From contig OX438749.1 of NCBI GenBank assembly GCA_949316235.1, positions 20,414,414-20,478,413 on the forward strand: 64,000 bases of DNA, written 5' to 3'. The notes under the pieces were generated by a model that ran no database searches, had not been told where the DNA came from, and saw nothing but the letters and a program-made list of their open reading frames with translations. Shown piece after piece: positions 44,918 to 56,615 of this stretch (positions within the stretch are counted from its first letter, which is position 1; the number at the start of each line of letters is the position of its first letter). The translations under genes were made by a program, and so were the position numbers. Origin of the DNA: Oegoconia quadripuncta. Its lineage: Eukaryota; Arthropoda; Insecta; Lepidoptera; Autostichidae.

Positions 44918-47900
44918 ATGCGTCGCGGGTTTTATATTCTCCTGGTAGCTGCCCTTGCGGGTGTGGTGGCTGGGAGGAGATCACCCAATGCTGATATGGT
45001 CGACAACCTTCGGAATACCCCCATGGGGTCCAGGTATTCTAACAATATCATGGAAGATGCTACGCTTGATGTGGTAAGCACACTAGTTCAAGAAAATGCT
45101 TATGTCATATTATATGTAGTGTTAGCCTAGGTACCTATATTTAAATATCATATTATAGGTAGTGTTAGCCTAGGTACCTATATTTAAATAATAAGTATTA
45201 ATAATTTAACCGCCAAAAATATGATGTTAATACCAGAAATAAAGTATAAACTTGGAGGTCACATAAATCGCCTCCTCAAAGTCAGTAATTTATTGAAAGG
45301 GTTATGTATACCTACGCTTTTCTAGGTTACTATTGATATACGAAATCTTCCTTTCATTTAAAGAAACAGAAGCTTATTATTAAATATCAGACTATTTAGA
45401 TGACAAACATCCTTGGACATATAACAACAAAAAAATATTAAAAAAACATTTAATTTAAATCTTGCTTTAAAAATGTCATAGTTAATTAAGTAGTTTGCTA
45501 TAATGTCAATTTATAATAATATTATCTAAATATGAATGTAGGTATATAATAACACTATATTAAATATGAATGCCGGCATTTATTAAGAGTAAACATAATA
45601 TGTCAAAAAAATAAAATCAAAATGGTTCATCTTAGTTATTAAATATAAAAATGTCTTAACCAGCACCAAACATGCCGGACATGACATCCATCATTTTAGG
45701 TTTATTTTTCTACCTTATCCAACATAAATTCATTTATAGAATAATAATGCCTTTTCTACTAAAAACTTAAATAATGCGGATGTAAATACGTTAGTACGGT
45801 TATGTTCGCGAATATGTTTTGGCAGTTGATTATAAATTTTAGGTGCCGTTATTTATATTTATAATAAATAAGATAATGCGAGAGCAACTGATCACTATTA
45901 TCTTCATAACAATTTTAAAAATTTCATGTACATGGGCCATTTTAAGCTGAATAAATGTTTTCTTTCTTTTCTTTTAAATATTTCTTTTACGAACATTTTC
46001 TTCGTAAACAAAACAGTAAAGTTACCGCTCAGATAAGGACGTTATTTCAAGAATTCAATTAGGCGCTTCAGCGAGAGAGTCAACTATTAAAACTAGTTTT
46101 CGCGGATGTTGTGTCACCTTGACACATTCGTATGAAAATATCGGCCGTTTGATACTCGTACGCAGTAGTCGTCGGTAACTAAGAAAATAATATTACAAAA
46201 ACTTTAAATAAAGTTCTAATAACCCCACTATTTATAACTCTACCTAAATGTACAACAAAACGATATAACTCAATCGATTGAAGCCGGTGTCAGAGGCTAT
46301 ACGGTCAATGTTTTTTTTTTTTTGAGAGATTGGCTTGGACTCTGCCGTGCGTTCCGATCAATTGTTGCACACAGCGGAATTCACTTATTTTGACAATTTC
46401 AAAAAATTGTGCTGAAATAATGCTAAACAGTGTTCAAAGGAAAAATTTGTGCCACTGTAGCACAGAATTGATATAGTACTAACTTAACTGTGGTTTTCAA
46501 TAATTTCAGTGAGCATTCTGACGTCACGTGTTGCTGGAATCCTCATTCTCATACGCAGATACTGATTTAACTTAAAAAGTGCAACCCACTACAGATGCTA
46601 CCGGTCAATGCCAGATGCCTGACGCACACTAATAGATTCTATGACTCTTTTCAACATATGTAACAACAGATTAGATTGTCGTGGATTGAATGGTCGCTTG
46701 GCCTATCGGGTTCCTAGTAAGGGCCAACGCTCATTGAATCTTCACAAAATATTCCTTACTTGTAGGACAAAAGCTGGTGTGAGATCTTCTCTAAGACGCT
46801 TAGTAAACACTATAATGAACATTTTTTAGGTTTCGACATATTTTCATTATCATATCACAGATTTAGGAGTTCTGTTATTGGAGAGTTATTGCACGGGTAA
46901 TATTTATATTGTTTGGTTTGTGTAGCTGCACATTGTAACATTGTAATGATACGGATATACTTTTTGTAAAATCAAAAAAAGTCAAAATCAAAAATATTTT
47001 ATTCAATGTAGGATACAAAAATATCACTTATTGAAAGTCAACATGTTATTTTTTTTTAAACTACATCGCTTCATAAGGTGTTATTGTTAGGGAGAAGAAG
47101 CGACAAGAAACTCCGCAACAACACATCTTTAACTAAACTTCGTAACTTGTAAGTTCTGTGAAATACTGTGTTCCTTACATTATGGATAGTGTCGTGGACT
47201 GTGTATATACTTAATACCTACAGAATTAATAATGTAACTCTGTACACTGTTGTTAAATGTCCCAAATAAATAAAATAAAAATAAAATAAACTATGATTAT
47301 AAATTATTATCCCATGAAAATTGTGCATAAATAGTGCCACCGAATTATAGAAGTGCCATAAATGGTTGTTCAAAAACTATTTAATATTTAAGTGAGCATT
47401 CTGGCGTCACGTGTCTCTGGAATCTATGCCCGATGCCTCTATATTTTAGTATCTTGACCTTTAGCCCGCCTTAGCCGCTGCACCAGCTTTAATAGTCGAG
47501 GACTGGAGGTGGGACGGGGCCAAAGTATCGACACAGATCGCATCCCATACAAGAGCCCTACCATGCTTATATGGGATGAGCGACATCCCATCCGGCCTCT
47601 TCCAATCATTGTGTACGAAATACAAATTGCCGACGACATACAAACGACGATTGTGGTATAGTGGATAGTGGCCCTGTCAGCGAAACTAACGGTTGCGGGT
47701 GCGAATGCCGCGAGGGGTAAATATATTTATTCCAGAGTCATGAATGTTTATTAAAATACGTATTAAGTATTTTTTTAGAAAAAAAAAATTAAAGGGTTTT
47801 AATTAAGTATGTACATAAAACAACAAATTTATAAAAATACAATTAAAAATACCTATATCTTATAGAAAAAATACGCCGCCTAACTCGCTTCCGTGAGGCA

Positions 47901-50900
47901 TAGTACCTAGTACGCTAGCGCTATTGCCACGCTGAATGCGTAAGCTCAGCTGCTGAGCAAAGTATGCACCAGCTCTCACATCTCCAGAGGCGTGGACCAG
48001 TCTAACGGATAAATCCTTTACAAATTGTTTCATGTCAGAAGACCACGGGCCCAATGTCTCCACTGCAAGCGCCGTAAACTCGTGGTTTATAGAGATTGAC
48101 GCATATTTACGGCGCTTGTTACTTTGAGCTTGTTCAACCGCGGTTCCAGCTCTTTGCGCAGTTCCTTGTATATGGGACGGTGCCAAAGTATCCGCACAAG
48201 TTGCGCCCCATGCCAAGGTGCGCCCCAAGGCACCAGGGTACCAAGGTGGCGCCATCTATATGTATTGTTTATCAGTTACCTTAGTATCCATAGCACAAGC
48301 GCTTTGCTTAGTTTGGGGCTATAGTTGATTGGTAAAGGGTCCGAAATATTTATTTATTTATTATTATTCATACAAAATGTTTGTTCCAGCCCGATCTTAT
48401 CAGGAAGTATAATTACCCAGCCGAGGTTCACTACACAATAACGACAGATGGATATGTGCTAGAAGCCCATAGGATCCCTCACGGGCGAGACAGAAATAAC
48501 CAGCCAACCACTGGCAAACCGGTTGTGTTTATTATGCACGGACTACTCTCGTCTTCTGCTGATTTCCTGGTACTTGGACCTGGAAGCGCTATAGGTGAGT
48601 AGATGATCACCATCAGCCCGTAAAAATCCCACTGCAGGGATATAGGCCTTCCCTCGTATATGAGAGAAAATTTGTCTCTTTCTCGTAAAATTTGGATGTT
48701 TATTTGTTTGTTGCTCAATTAAGGCAAACAGCTGAAGTTTGGTATATAAGTAGGATATATCCTGGATTAAGACAAAGAATAATTTTATCCCGATAGGGTG
48801 AGTAGTTCCCGCGGGATAAACAAATTAAACATCCGCGATAAAGCTATTCAACGCATGCGAAGTTAGATATTTGTTTTAATATTTTAATCTATCTACCACG
48901 TAACAAGACCATTATACAAATACATATTCATTCATTATTGTAAGGTATTACTTAGTTCTGTTTACCTGTTCTCCTAAGACTTTCTGTAAAATTGAAAATT
49001 TAGAAAAACCCCGACAATATTGATTGGACAAATGATATAGGTATCGCTCAGGTAGACCTAGGTCAAAAGATAACGTTAAACACTATCGAAACGGCTTAAC
49101 CGAATTGACAAGACATGACAAAGAATATAACATAAAATAAAATTTAGAAAACTCTCGGTAGGAATATGATATCATCAAAATACGCCAAAAAAACTGTGTT
49201 AAAGCTAATTATCTTCGAACGACTTATCCGAACATGGCTAAGAACATGTCCCCTTGTTTAGTCAAAAACATAAAGATGGCCGTCGATCGTCTGGGGTTGA
49301 ACATACAGCATTTTATTATTAGGTATATTAAAGAGTCTAAGACATTCTAGAGTAATTGTTTTGTTTCAGGTTATCTATTAGCCGAAGAAGGCTACGATGT
49401 GTGGCTAGGAAACGCGCGAGGTAACTATTACTCTCGTCGCAATATTAACTTGGATCCCAACGATCGGAGCAACCAAGACTTCTGGAGGTTTAGCTGGGAA
49501 CAAATCGGGATGAACGACCTTCAGGCCTTCGTCGACTACATCCTCGCCACCACTGGACAACAGAAGCTCCATTATATTGGACATTCGCAAGGAGGAACTA
49601 CGTTCTTGGTGCTGAACTCTATGAGGCCGGAATACAACGAGAAGTTCATTTCGTTCCAAGGGTTTGCGCCAGCTTCGTACTTTTTCAATAATGAGAACGC
49701 GATATTCAATTTTTTGGCGCCATTTGAGAGAATTATTGAGGTGAGTTTCGATATTAACACTAAATACAATTTAGTGGCACAGATGGCTCTGTAATTAATT
49801 ATTATTATTAAATGTTATATAATTCTTTTTGCGAGGTCCATACTTTAGTTCTTACATTCGATATTTTGATTTAAACGTTTGAAAAAACCTTATATTTGGT
49901 CCTGCTCATTCGCTTGGATGAAATATACAACTATCCCACCCTCACGCCTACGTCGCGATCGACTTACGATGTCATGCTACGGGGGCAGCAGCACCACTTG
50001 GTAATATAGATAGCGACTCGATAAATTTCCTCGTATCTTAAATCTTGTATGTATATACCACGACTGGTCAGATTGAGAAAATTAACGTTACTTGATTGGC
50101 CCCGAGGTCACATAGCTAACGGTAGACGGCTGTATACATGCGTCATTATTTCGTTGCATACGGTTCTACGTTGCGCAACGTTGGTCACCCAAGTCGCGTA
50201 TGTTGTGCTAACCCTGCAGGATTGAACGAACGAAACGAGGCAGTCGTATTGTGGGTTTCGTGAATCCAAAGATCGGCCTCTGTGGTGCGTTGGGAAAGGC
50301 CTATGTCCAGTTTTAAGAGTTATAAGCTGGAAACAGCAAGCTTAACACGTTTTTTAAATGTTAAGGTTTCTTTCATATTATAGGAGCCCACATGATGAGC
50401 TTCACTTTAACCTGAAGCCAGCAAATTGTAACTATTTATCTATTTTATTTTGCAGGCGGCTGCCTTCGCTCTCGGATTCGCTGAGATCTTGCCGAAATCT
50501 CCACTATTGGACATTGTTGGGGAAAACTTTTGTGATACAGAAACTGGCTTGAATCCAATCTGTAGCGCTGCTATGTACGAGAATGTTAATATGGTTAGTA
50601 AATATTCTATTTTTGATGAACAAAGTGATTATAATTATTGAAATAATGAAGATAATTTTGAAATAGGTGAAAGAAACTCAAGACATAATTTTATAGTGTA
50701 AGATATGGGAAGTGCTGTAAAACAGATAGACAAGTAAAAGTAGACGAGCGATAAATAAAGTTGATCGCCAATGAAGAGTTTCTCTTTTTAAGTGGGTTTT
50801 GGGTTAAATTTGTGATTCGATTAAACAAGGAAATATATGCTTTCTTATCATCCCAATAGAAATTTTACAACAGCCTTTTGTAAATAATTTCTGTTATCGA

Positions 50901-51956
50901 TTATTTATTACTCCAGTCACACACTCAACAAAAGGTTTAGTGAGAATATCAATGAAACTTGAAAGGTACTAGGTACAGAATATGTTTACTAACAATTAAA
51001 GCATCTGTGTGCCGCAGCAGGACAAATGGGTCACAGTTCAGTATATGAGATTGCTCCAAGAGCAAAACACTGATTTTCAGCTAATACCCGACGAGAATCA
51101 TAGGTGCAAATGCAACACAACAAAAAAAAACAACATTGACGGATTTAACGTGTTAAAAATATATTACAGGAACTAAGCCAATATAAACATATAGCTAATA
51201 ACAAAAAAATATACTTAAATAAAATACTGAAATAAATTAATAAAAATATTTAAAAGTAAAAAAATTGTCCAAGGTCTTGCACGGCCGGAAGGGTCCCGAG
51301 TAGGCTGGCGGGATTGACTCGTTGAATAGCGAGGCTCACCCTTTGCGCTAAATAGAGACCAGGCTTCGCCCAAACGCTATAATAATTGACGAAAGAGACT
51401 ATGAACGCCTGGTCCCCACAGCCCTAGAGTCTCTACCCCAAACGGTGCAAAAATGTAATTTCTACTGAGGCAGACATATTTCCGTCGTTTGAGGTTCTCC
51501 GCTGATACTGATGATGATGATATTGATGGTTTTGAATTTAATTAAATATCCAACACTTTTCAGTCAATGATCCCGATCTTCATGGGCCATTCACCTGCAG
51601 GCGCTTCGATTCGCCAAGTCGGACACTATGGCCAGAACATTCGCCGCAACACATTCGGTAGATTCGACTTCGACCCTGTTACAAACTTGATACTCTACGG
51701 TTCGCTTTCACCACCAGACTTCGAGATGTCTCTTGTTACTGTGCCAGCTTACCTCCACTATGGTTTGGCTGACGTGGAAGTAGACTACAGAGATATACAC
51801 GTCCTCGCTGAAAGACTGGGCAATTTAATTGGAACATTCAGAGCTGAGCGAGAGAACTTCAATCATTACGACTTCATTTGGGGCGCGGACATTAAGGCTG
51901 AACTCTATGATAAAGTTTTTGAGCTGATGAGAGAAGCAGAATTACTTAATAGTTGA
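44918..51956 (+). CDS. Secreted neutral/acid lipase A (gastric/lysosomal acid lipase family)
   Basis: Hydrolyses acylglycerols or related esters; likely secreted. Five exons: 44918-45073, 48390-48594, 49370-49740, 50456-50593, 51564-51956, all GT-AG and in phase, giving 420 residues (family about 400-430). Signal peptide: residues 1 to about 19 (RRGFYILLVAALAGVVAG). Oxyanion HGLL at 102-105. Nucleophile elbow GHSQG with Ser193. Asp360 in YGLAD and His391 in NFNHYDFIW complete the triad. Cys270 and Cys280 match the family's disulphide pair. The acceptors TTCCAG, TTTCAG, TTGCAG and TTTCAG are clear. Start: the ATG at 44918 sits at the signal peptide; the base triplet before it is GTG, where lipase B has ATG. 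A SINE tail lies just before exon 2 and several repeats lie in the introns. Tandem paralogue 4.7 kb downstream. Substrate unknown. Confidence 0.93.
45106..45191 (+). repeat. Tandem duplication, two 43-bp units, in lipase A intron 1
   Basis: CATATTATATGTAGTGTTAGCC…TATATTTAAATAT is repeated directly with one changed base (TATGTAG/TAGGTAG). Not present in lipase B intron 1, so it arose after the gene duplication. Confidence 0.85.
45200..46980. other. Lipase A intron 1, mostly unassigned AT-rich sequence
   Basis: A poly-T run is at about 46311-46324. GTGAGCATTCTGACGTCACGTGTTGCTGGAATCCTC (46510-46545) recurs in altered form at 47393-47430. No gene recognised; the frame at 46641-46829 has no domain. 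Confidence 0.4.
47439..48260 (-). mobile_element. LINE C-terminal fragments split by a SINE
   Basis: Minus strand. 48255-47860 encodes LGRTLAWGATCADTLAPSHI, NKRRKYASISI, FTALAVETLGPWSSDM and GAYFAQQLSLRIQRGNSASV. 47640-47461 encodes KRPDGMSLIPYKHGRALVWD then AICVDTLAPSHLQSS. The two pieces are overlapping versions of the same C-terminal domain (RPDG…W.AT..DTLAPSH), so two truncated copies lie side by side. A type S1 SINE (47645-47762) is in between. A related piece is at 12255-12480. Confidence 0.7.
47645..47762 (+). mobile_element. tRNA-derived SINE (type S1), 5' part
   Basis: ACGACGATTGTGGTATAGTGGATAGTGGCCCTGTCAGCG, CGGTTGCGGGTGCGAATGCCGCGAGGGG, then ATTCCAGAGTCATGAATGTTTA. The B box has two substitutions. 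Confidence 0.7.
48270..48363 (+). mobile_element. SINE S1 3' end directly before lipase A exon 2
   Basis: TTTATCAGTTACCTTAGTATCCATAGCACAAGCGCTTTGCTTAG … GGTCCGAAATATTTATTTATTTATT. An equivalent tail sits at the same place in lipase B (56985-57078), so the insertion is older than the duplication. Confidence 0.75.
48680..48870 (-). repeat. LINE-tail repeat (588-810 family), reverse, in lipase A intron 2
   Basis: Minus strand carries TTTATCCCGCGGGAACTACTCACCCTATCGGG and TATATACCAAACTTCAG; it follows a reversed GATGATGATGAT-type repeat (48605-48662). Confidence 0.6.
49870..50010. repeat. Interspersed repeat in lipase A intron 3, inverted partner of 32330-32500
   Basis: GGTCCTGCTCATTCGCTTGGATGAAATATACAACTATCCCACCCTCACG … GTCATGCTACGGGGGCAGCAGCACC is the reversed 32330-32500 sequence. 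Confidence 0.6.
50735..51440. other. Lipase A intron 4, dispersed-repeat sequence
   Basis: 50735-50905 belongs to the 55620-55900 family (AATGAAGAGTTTCTCTTTTTAAGTGGG, ATAGAAATTTTACAACAGCC). 51265-51430 is a moderately GC-rich block (CAAGGTCTTGCACGGCCGGAAGGGTCCCGAGTAGG) with no frame; it may be a repeat with no second copy in the window. Confidence 0.45.
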
Positions 51957-52679
51957 TAAATGATGTTCAGTAGTCGGTTTAACAATTGTGTAAATACGTA
52001 TGTTTTTGTATTATGTATTAAAGATTGATTGTTTTGTTACTATTATTGTGTCTTAATGTTTTACGTGTGCTGTGTGGTTTCGGCACGTAGAAAGAATAAA
52101 ATTTATCCGTGTTTTCCCGTAGGACACTTTTCATCAAAAACGTTCTCTTATTGGATTAATTTATTTGTTTCTTACACAAGACATTAAAGATCGCAGAATA
52201 GAAGCAGAATTCTTGTTTACCGTGTGAAAGACTACTTACCATAATTGAAGCAAATTAATAATTCTATTCAACTTAACTTGAGGACGTCTCGGTTGACACA
52301 CACGTGCTGATACAATTTTGCCGTTCCCGTGAGGATTTAAAAAATTTATTCCACCTCTAAGTAACCCAAGGAACGTACCTGTCAAATATTAACAACATCG
52401 GCTTACGTAATTGGATTGTGCGTTCATAGATCAGTCAGAATAGTCAGTCATTTAGTTACTTCTTTTTATTAATGTTCATAAGAAGATTCTTATATGTTCT
52501 CTTTCGGTTAACTCGGATCTGTCAGGATTACAGTAGAAATGACTAGAGGGTGAATTTCGTAAAAAATGATAGCTGTGTCGCGCTACTTCATTCAAATCAT
52601 TGCCCATCTAGTTATAAACTACCCATGACTCATCAACAGCCTTACACGTCCCGACTGTTGGAGCACAGCCTTCCAGCCA

Positions 52680-52890
52680 GCCAGAGATTAGTCGATTTGT
52701 GTCAGACTAGTGGCCACCTGACAGTCAGTGTTTAGGGTGTAGGGCACCGACGTGGATTAACGACTGCCTTCCGTTGAAAACAACCGAGGTCGACTATTTA
52801 ACGTGCTCTCCGAAGCACAGAATACTCGTATTAAAATGTCACTAGTGGTCACACATACAAAGACTGACCGCGACAGATATTACTTAACTT
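52680..52890. repeat. Repeat shared with lipase B intron 4 (61300-61510)
   Basis: GATTTGTGTCAGACTAGTGGCCACCTGACAGTCAGTGTTTA … AACAACCGAGGTCGACTATT … CTCGTATTAAAATGTCACTA is repeated at 61300-61510 with about one change in ten. It lies after lipase A but inside an intron of lipase B, so it is a dispersed repeat and not part of the tandem duplication. Confidence 0.65.
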
Positions 52891-52929
52891 CGCTAACCGA
52901 AGAGCCACAAGTTCTTCTCATGACTCCTA

Positions 52930-53100
52930 CGGTACAACACCACCACTTTTTGTATGAATGATTGGATACGCCTTTAACCACAATCGCACATGATGGAAAG
53001 TGACGACATGGCGGAAGATTAAGTAAGCTATCTTAGTAGATGCCTATTCACCCCGCTCTTGAAGATCCCAAGGTTGTAGGATTCAGCAAAGACAGACGCC
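52930..53100 (-). mobile_element. CR1-type LINE 3' tail, reverse
   Basis: Minus strand: GACGCCGGCGTCTGTCTTTGCTGAATCC-like start, CCTACAACCTTGGGATCTTCAAGAGCGGGGTGAATAGGC and CTTTCCATCATGTGCGATTGTGG, matching the end of 59083-59625. Confidence 0.65.
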
Positions 53101-53506
53101 GGGAGGGAGTTTCTTGCTTTTGCTGTTCGCATTATGATTTTGAAACGCTAATTTACTAAAGACCCAGTAGGAAATATTACAGTACATGCAGCACTTCAGC
53201 AGGCTACTGACGGCAAATGCTAAGGAAGATATGCCGATATTGTCCACAGAATAACGATCCTTTGCAGCTTTGCAATGATTAACAAATGAAGTTGGTGGAA
53301 AGCAATTAATATTTAACATTTTTAAAGATTTTCTATTTCCCAAAATTTTACAATGATTCGAATATAACTTATAGAACTTGTCAGAGGTGCGAGTGAATTA
53401 TGAGAGTGGTCACTCAAAAGTCTATGCTGAGATTTGTCGCAAATTCATTTACAGTTTTGTGAAATGATGATTCTACTGACAAAGTTCTAGGTACCTACAG
53501 ACACAG

Positions 53507-54693
53507 TGTCGATTCGGATGTACAACCAACTAAAACTAAACTTGACCAATATTCGACTAAAATTAGTTTAATCATGTGCATTGGCTATTCGGGTTTGCGC
53601 ACGAACTAAATTTAGAAACCTTGTTTGAGAGAGCATAACTAAATTGAATACAGTGTTGCCAGACAGACAAGAAACGTGAAAATGCGGTAGCGGCACTTCA
53701 TAAACGCGGATTTCTTGTATTAACATTTACATAGGTTTAACTCTTCTTAGGGCATATTAATAAATCGATCCTAAATAAATATAAGATAAATTGAGGTCGC
53801 GTCTCAGTATCTACTATTTTTTTTGATACTGATTTAATATGCAACAGCTTCACAAGCGTCATCATTAAAGTCATCTCAATCTTGAGAACGGTTTGACGGG
53901 GGCAGTAATTTTAGATAACCTTATTTTGAGAAGCTTTGAAATTTTTTCAGCATATTTTCTATCAGCCTGTTCTGCGAAAAGAACTCTTTTCACAGTTGAC
54001 GTTATTAAACAATTTCGCTTGTTGGTTTTTATATTATTTATATTTGACAACTTCCTGCCACAATCAGCATTTGAAATAGGAGCGGACAGAGAAAAGGTTT
54101 TAAGTAGGTAGGTACGTAACTAAGTACTTAAATAGGCGAACCGCAATCAATAAAACTTTTATCTACAAGCTAGATACCTAGTTACCTTTCACCCGCATCC
54201 ATCACATCTCCAACCACGTACTCCACCATCTATCCAGCCAACCAGCTCAATTAAAAAAATATTCTTTTGACGTATTATTGCAAAACTTCCGACCAGAAGT
54301 TTTAAATTGTTTAGTTGGTTAGGTTAGTTCAAAAAGAAGTTAATTTATTTTAGACTATATTTGGTCATCGCGAATAGCAATAGTGGTGTCAATTCGGATG
54401 TACACCAACTAACCTTAACTAAACTAAAACCAGTTTTAAAGTAGTACTGTCTCTGTCTCCCTGGAGCAGTACGATGCGACGGCACCACTCCAAAACTGGT
54501 TTTAGTTTAGTTGGTGTACATCCGAATCGACACCAATGTGTTTTGAACTAATTTGAATTTGACTAAACTAAAATAAGTCAAGACCTGTCAAATTAGTCAA
54601 GTTTGCAATTTTCCGAATAGCACACGTCATTTGACTTACCAAACCTAATTTTAGTGTACTTTAGTTTACTTGTTGTACATCCAAATCGACAAC
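53507..54693. mobile_element. Larger M1-related element with a nested M1 MITE
   Basis: Left end GTGTCGATTCGGATGTACAACCAACTAAAACTAAAC (53507) and right end GTTTACTTGTTGTACATCCAAATCGACAAC (to 54693) are inverted copies of one another and of the M1 ends. About 1.19 kb. A complete short M1 (54386-54534) lies inside. The 72-codon frame at 53893-54111 has no recognisable domain. Confidence 0.5.
54386..54534. mobile_element. MITE family M1, copy 3
   Basis: GGTGTCAATTCGGATGTACACCAACTAACC … CCTGGAGCAGTACGATGCGACGGCACCACTCC … AGTTTAGTTGGTGTACATCCGAATCGACACC. Nearly the same as copy 2 (35047-35200), so recently spread. Confidence 0.85.
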
Positions 54694-55119
54694 AATATAG
54701 ATGTGATTAACTATGGAAATAAATTAAGGTCTAATAAACATTGTGTCTTAAAGTAAAGGAAGAATAGCAGAAATACATACCTACCTATTCCGATGTTACT
54801 TCCTCCTATTTATAAATACTCTGATTAAAATCATGATAAAGTTAATTATCGTTTACGTCAACTACGGTGTGATTTAGTAAAAAAATAATTGTATTGATAA
54901 TGAAATGAAATTTATATAGATAGATCTTTGAGGCCATATCTTGCTGTTAATCCTAAAGCCAGTATCAAATCCACATCTGAGCTCTACAAACCGAATTCAA
55001 GGCTATTGGGGGTCCTAGCTCTAATTGCTCTAGTAGCTGATTTCTAGCCGGTTTCTGAAAATATTGATAGATAGATGTGTTGCCTTATCGACCTGAATGA
55101 GGCCTGTGGCATCGAGACG

Positions 55120-55420
55120 CTGTCTGGGTAAATGATCATCTCAGCCCGTAAACATCCCACTGCAGAGATATAGGCCTTCCCTCTTGTATTGAGGGAGTAT
55201 GGGCCATGGTCTACCATGCTGGCCCAATGCGGGTTGGGGACTTCAAATGCCTCAGAATTTTTATTCCCCAGGCATGCAGGTTTCATTTCGATGTTTTCCT
55301 TTACTGTTTAAGAGCAGTCGCACAAATGCACATAAGTAATTAAATTAAATTTAAAAAGTCATTGGTACATGGCGTGCCTGGTAATCGAACCCGGACTTCG
55401 ATAAATGATATGGCTATGTA
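55120..55420 (-). repeat. Interspersed repeat ending in GATGATGATGAT family, reverse
   Basis: ATCATCTCAGCCCGTAAACATCCCACTGCAGAGATATAGGCC … GAGGGAGTATGGGCC … GTTTCATTTCGATGTTTTCCTTTACTG … GGTACATGGCGTGCCTGG is the reversed 43440-43890 unit. Confidence 0.65.
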
Positions 55421-55619
55421 AAAGGGTTCTGTCGCATGCATGCTTGGCCCTTTCCGTGTAAACGTGGTGACTCGTGCACCCAGCTATAATAGTTTTCGTT
55501 ACAGTGAGGCTCGTTTCACTTTGTGTATTGATCAATCAGAGGTAGTCACTTAGCGCAAGTGTCACAGCAAAGATAAAGTCTCTCGGCGTTCTTTCACTAA
55601 ATTAGAATGCTACTGTACC

Positions 55620-55900
55620 AAACCAAATCAGATCAAATCAAAATATTTTATTTCCTAGGATAAAAGTATCACTTGAAAACGTCACTATAAATATTACATT
55701 TAAATTTACTGCTCATTCACAAAGCTGAATCCCCAGAGAAGAACGAGCAAGAAACTCTAGGGTTGCTCTTTTAAACAGATTATAGGTGGCGATTTGATAA
55801 TTATATGAATAATAAGACAGCTATGTCCATGCTTGCTTATCATTCAAATAGTCAGTGATTTTATAATAGCCTTTTGTTAATAATTTCTGTTTTATGATTG
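55620..55900. repeat. Interspersed repeat 'TATCACTTGAAAACGTCAC…GAAGAACGAGCAAGAAACTC'
   Basis: Uninterrupted copy of the family split by an M1 MITE at 34980-35300; other relatives are at 46980-47290 and 50735-50905. Confidence 0.6.
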
Positions 55901-56541
55901 CTGGAAATTTATTTAAAGACAAATTTTGAATGTCTACTGGAATTTATTATAAAAGCGTATATACAATTACCCTTTGAATGATTTACTAACTTTGTGAAGT
56001 CGGCTAACATAAACAGTTAAACAGGTTCTTATTCCTTGTATTAACATTGTGCCTATCACTATTTTTAGAGAATAAGTTACCAGACATCTCATGACAAGTA
56101 ATAGAAACATTTGTCACTTGGACATCTATAGGCCCTTTATGTTCAATTAGCAGTGCGTACATTTTAAACGATTCCCCGGACGGCACCACTCCAAATTGGC
56201 GGTTTAATCTTTTCATTGATTATCATTTTTTATTTTCATTACTAAATGAAAAGGCCAAATTCAAAATTTTTGTGCTCATAAAACAAATAAATATGAATGG
56301 TGTAATTGTATTCTATCTCAAACAAAAGACAATTCTTAAAATTATCCACAAAAAATTTAGTTTTCATGAATTTTGTCATTTATGTAAAAAGAAACCCGAG
56401 GGAGGAAAGACGACCTTTTTATTCCCCGCAGGGGGCTAAAGTTTTGATATTCTGCTATCATAAGAGATTACATATCTTTAAAGATAAATTAGGTACTCAT
56501 ATTCGATTGGTTATTATTATGGCATTCGGGTATCTGCTCAG

Positions 56542-56615
56542 ATGACGTCACATGATAAAGAAGCTTACAAAAGACAATGTGAGGAGAACACCACGGCAGT
56601 GGTGGGTAACTCTTC
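56542..56615 (+). promoter_or_regulatory. Lipase B proximal promoter/5' UTR, conserved with lipase A
   Basis: TGACGTCA (56543-56550) and TGATAA (56553-56558) at the same spacing as before lipase A, followed by GGTGGGTAACTCTTC up to the start codon. Homology with lipase A begins at the CRE-like site. Confidence 0.55.

Noticed and set aside
47860..48255. 131-codon minus-strand frame as a host gene inside lipase A intron 1
   Set aside because: Matches a second truncated copy at 47461-47640 and a piece at 12255-12480, so it is retrotransposon sequence.
53893..54111. 72-codon plus-strand frame inside the M1-related element
   Set aside because: Could be a residue of a transposase but shows no motif; too short to call.
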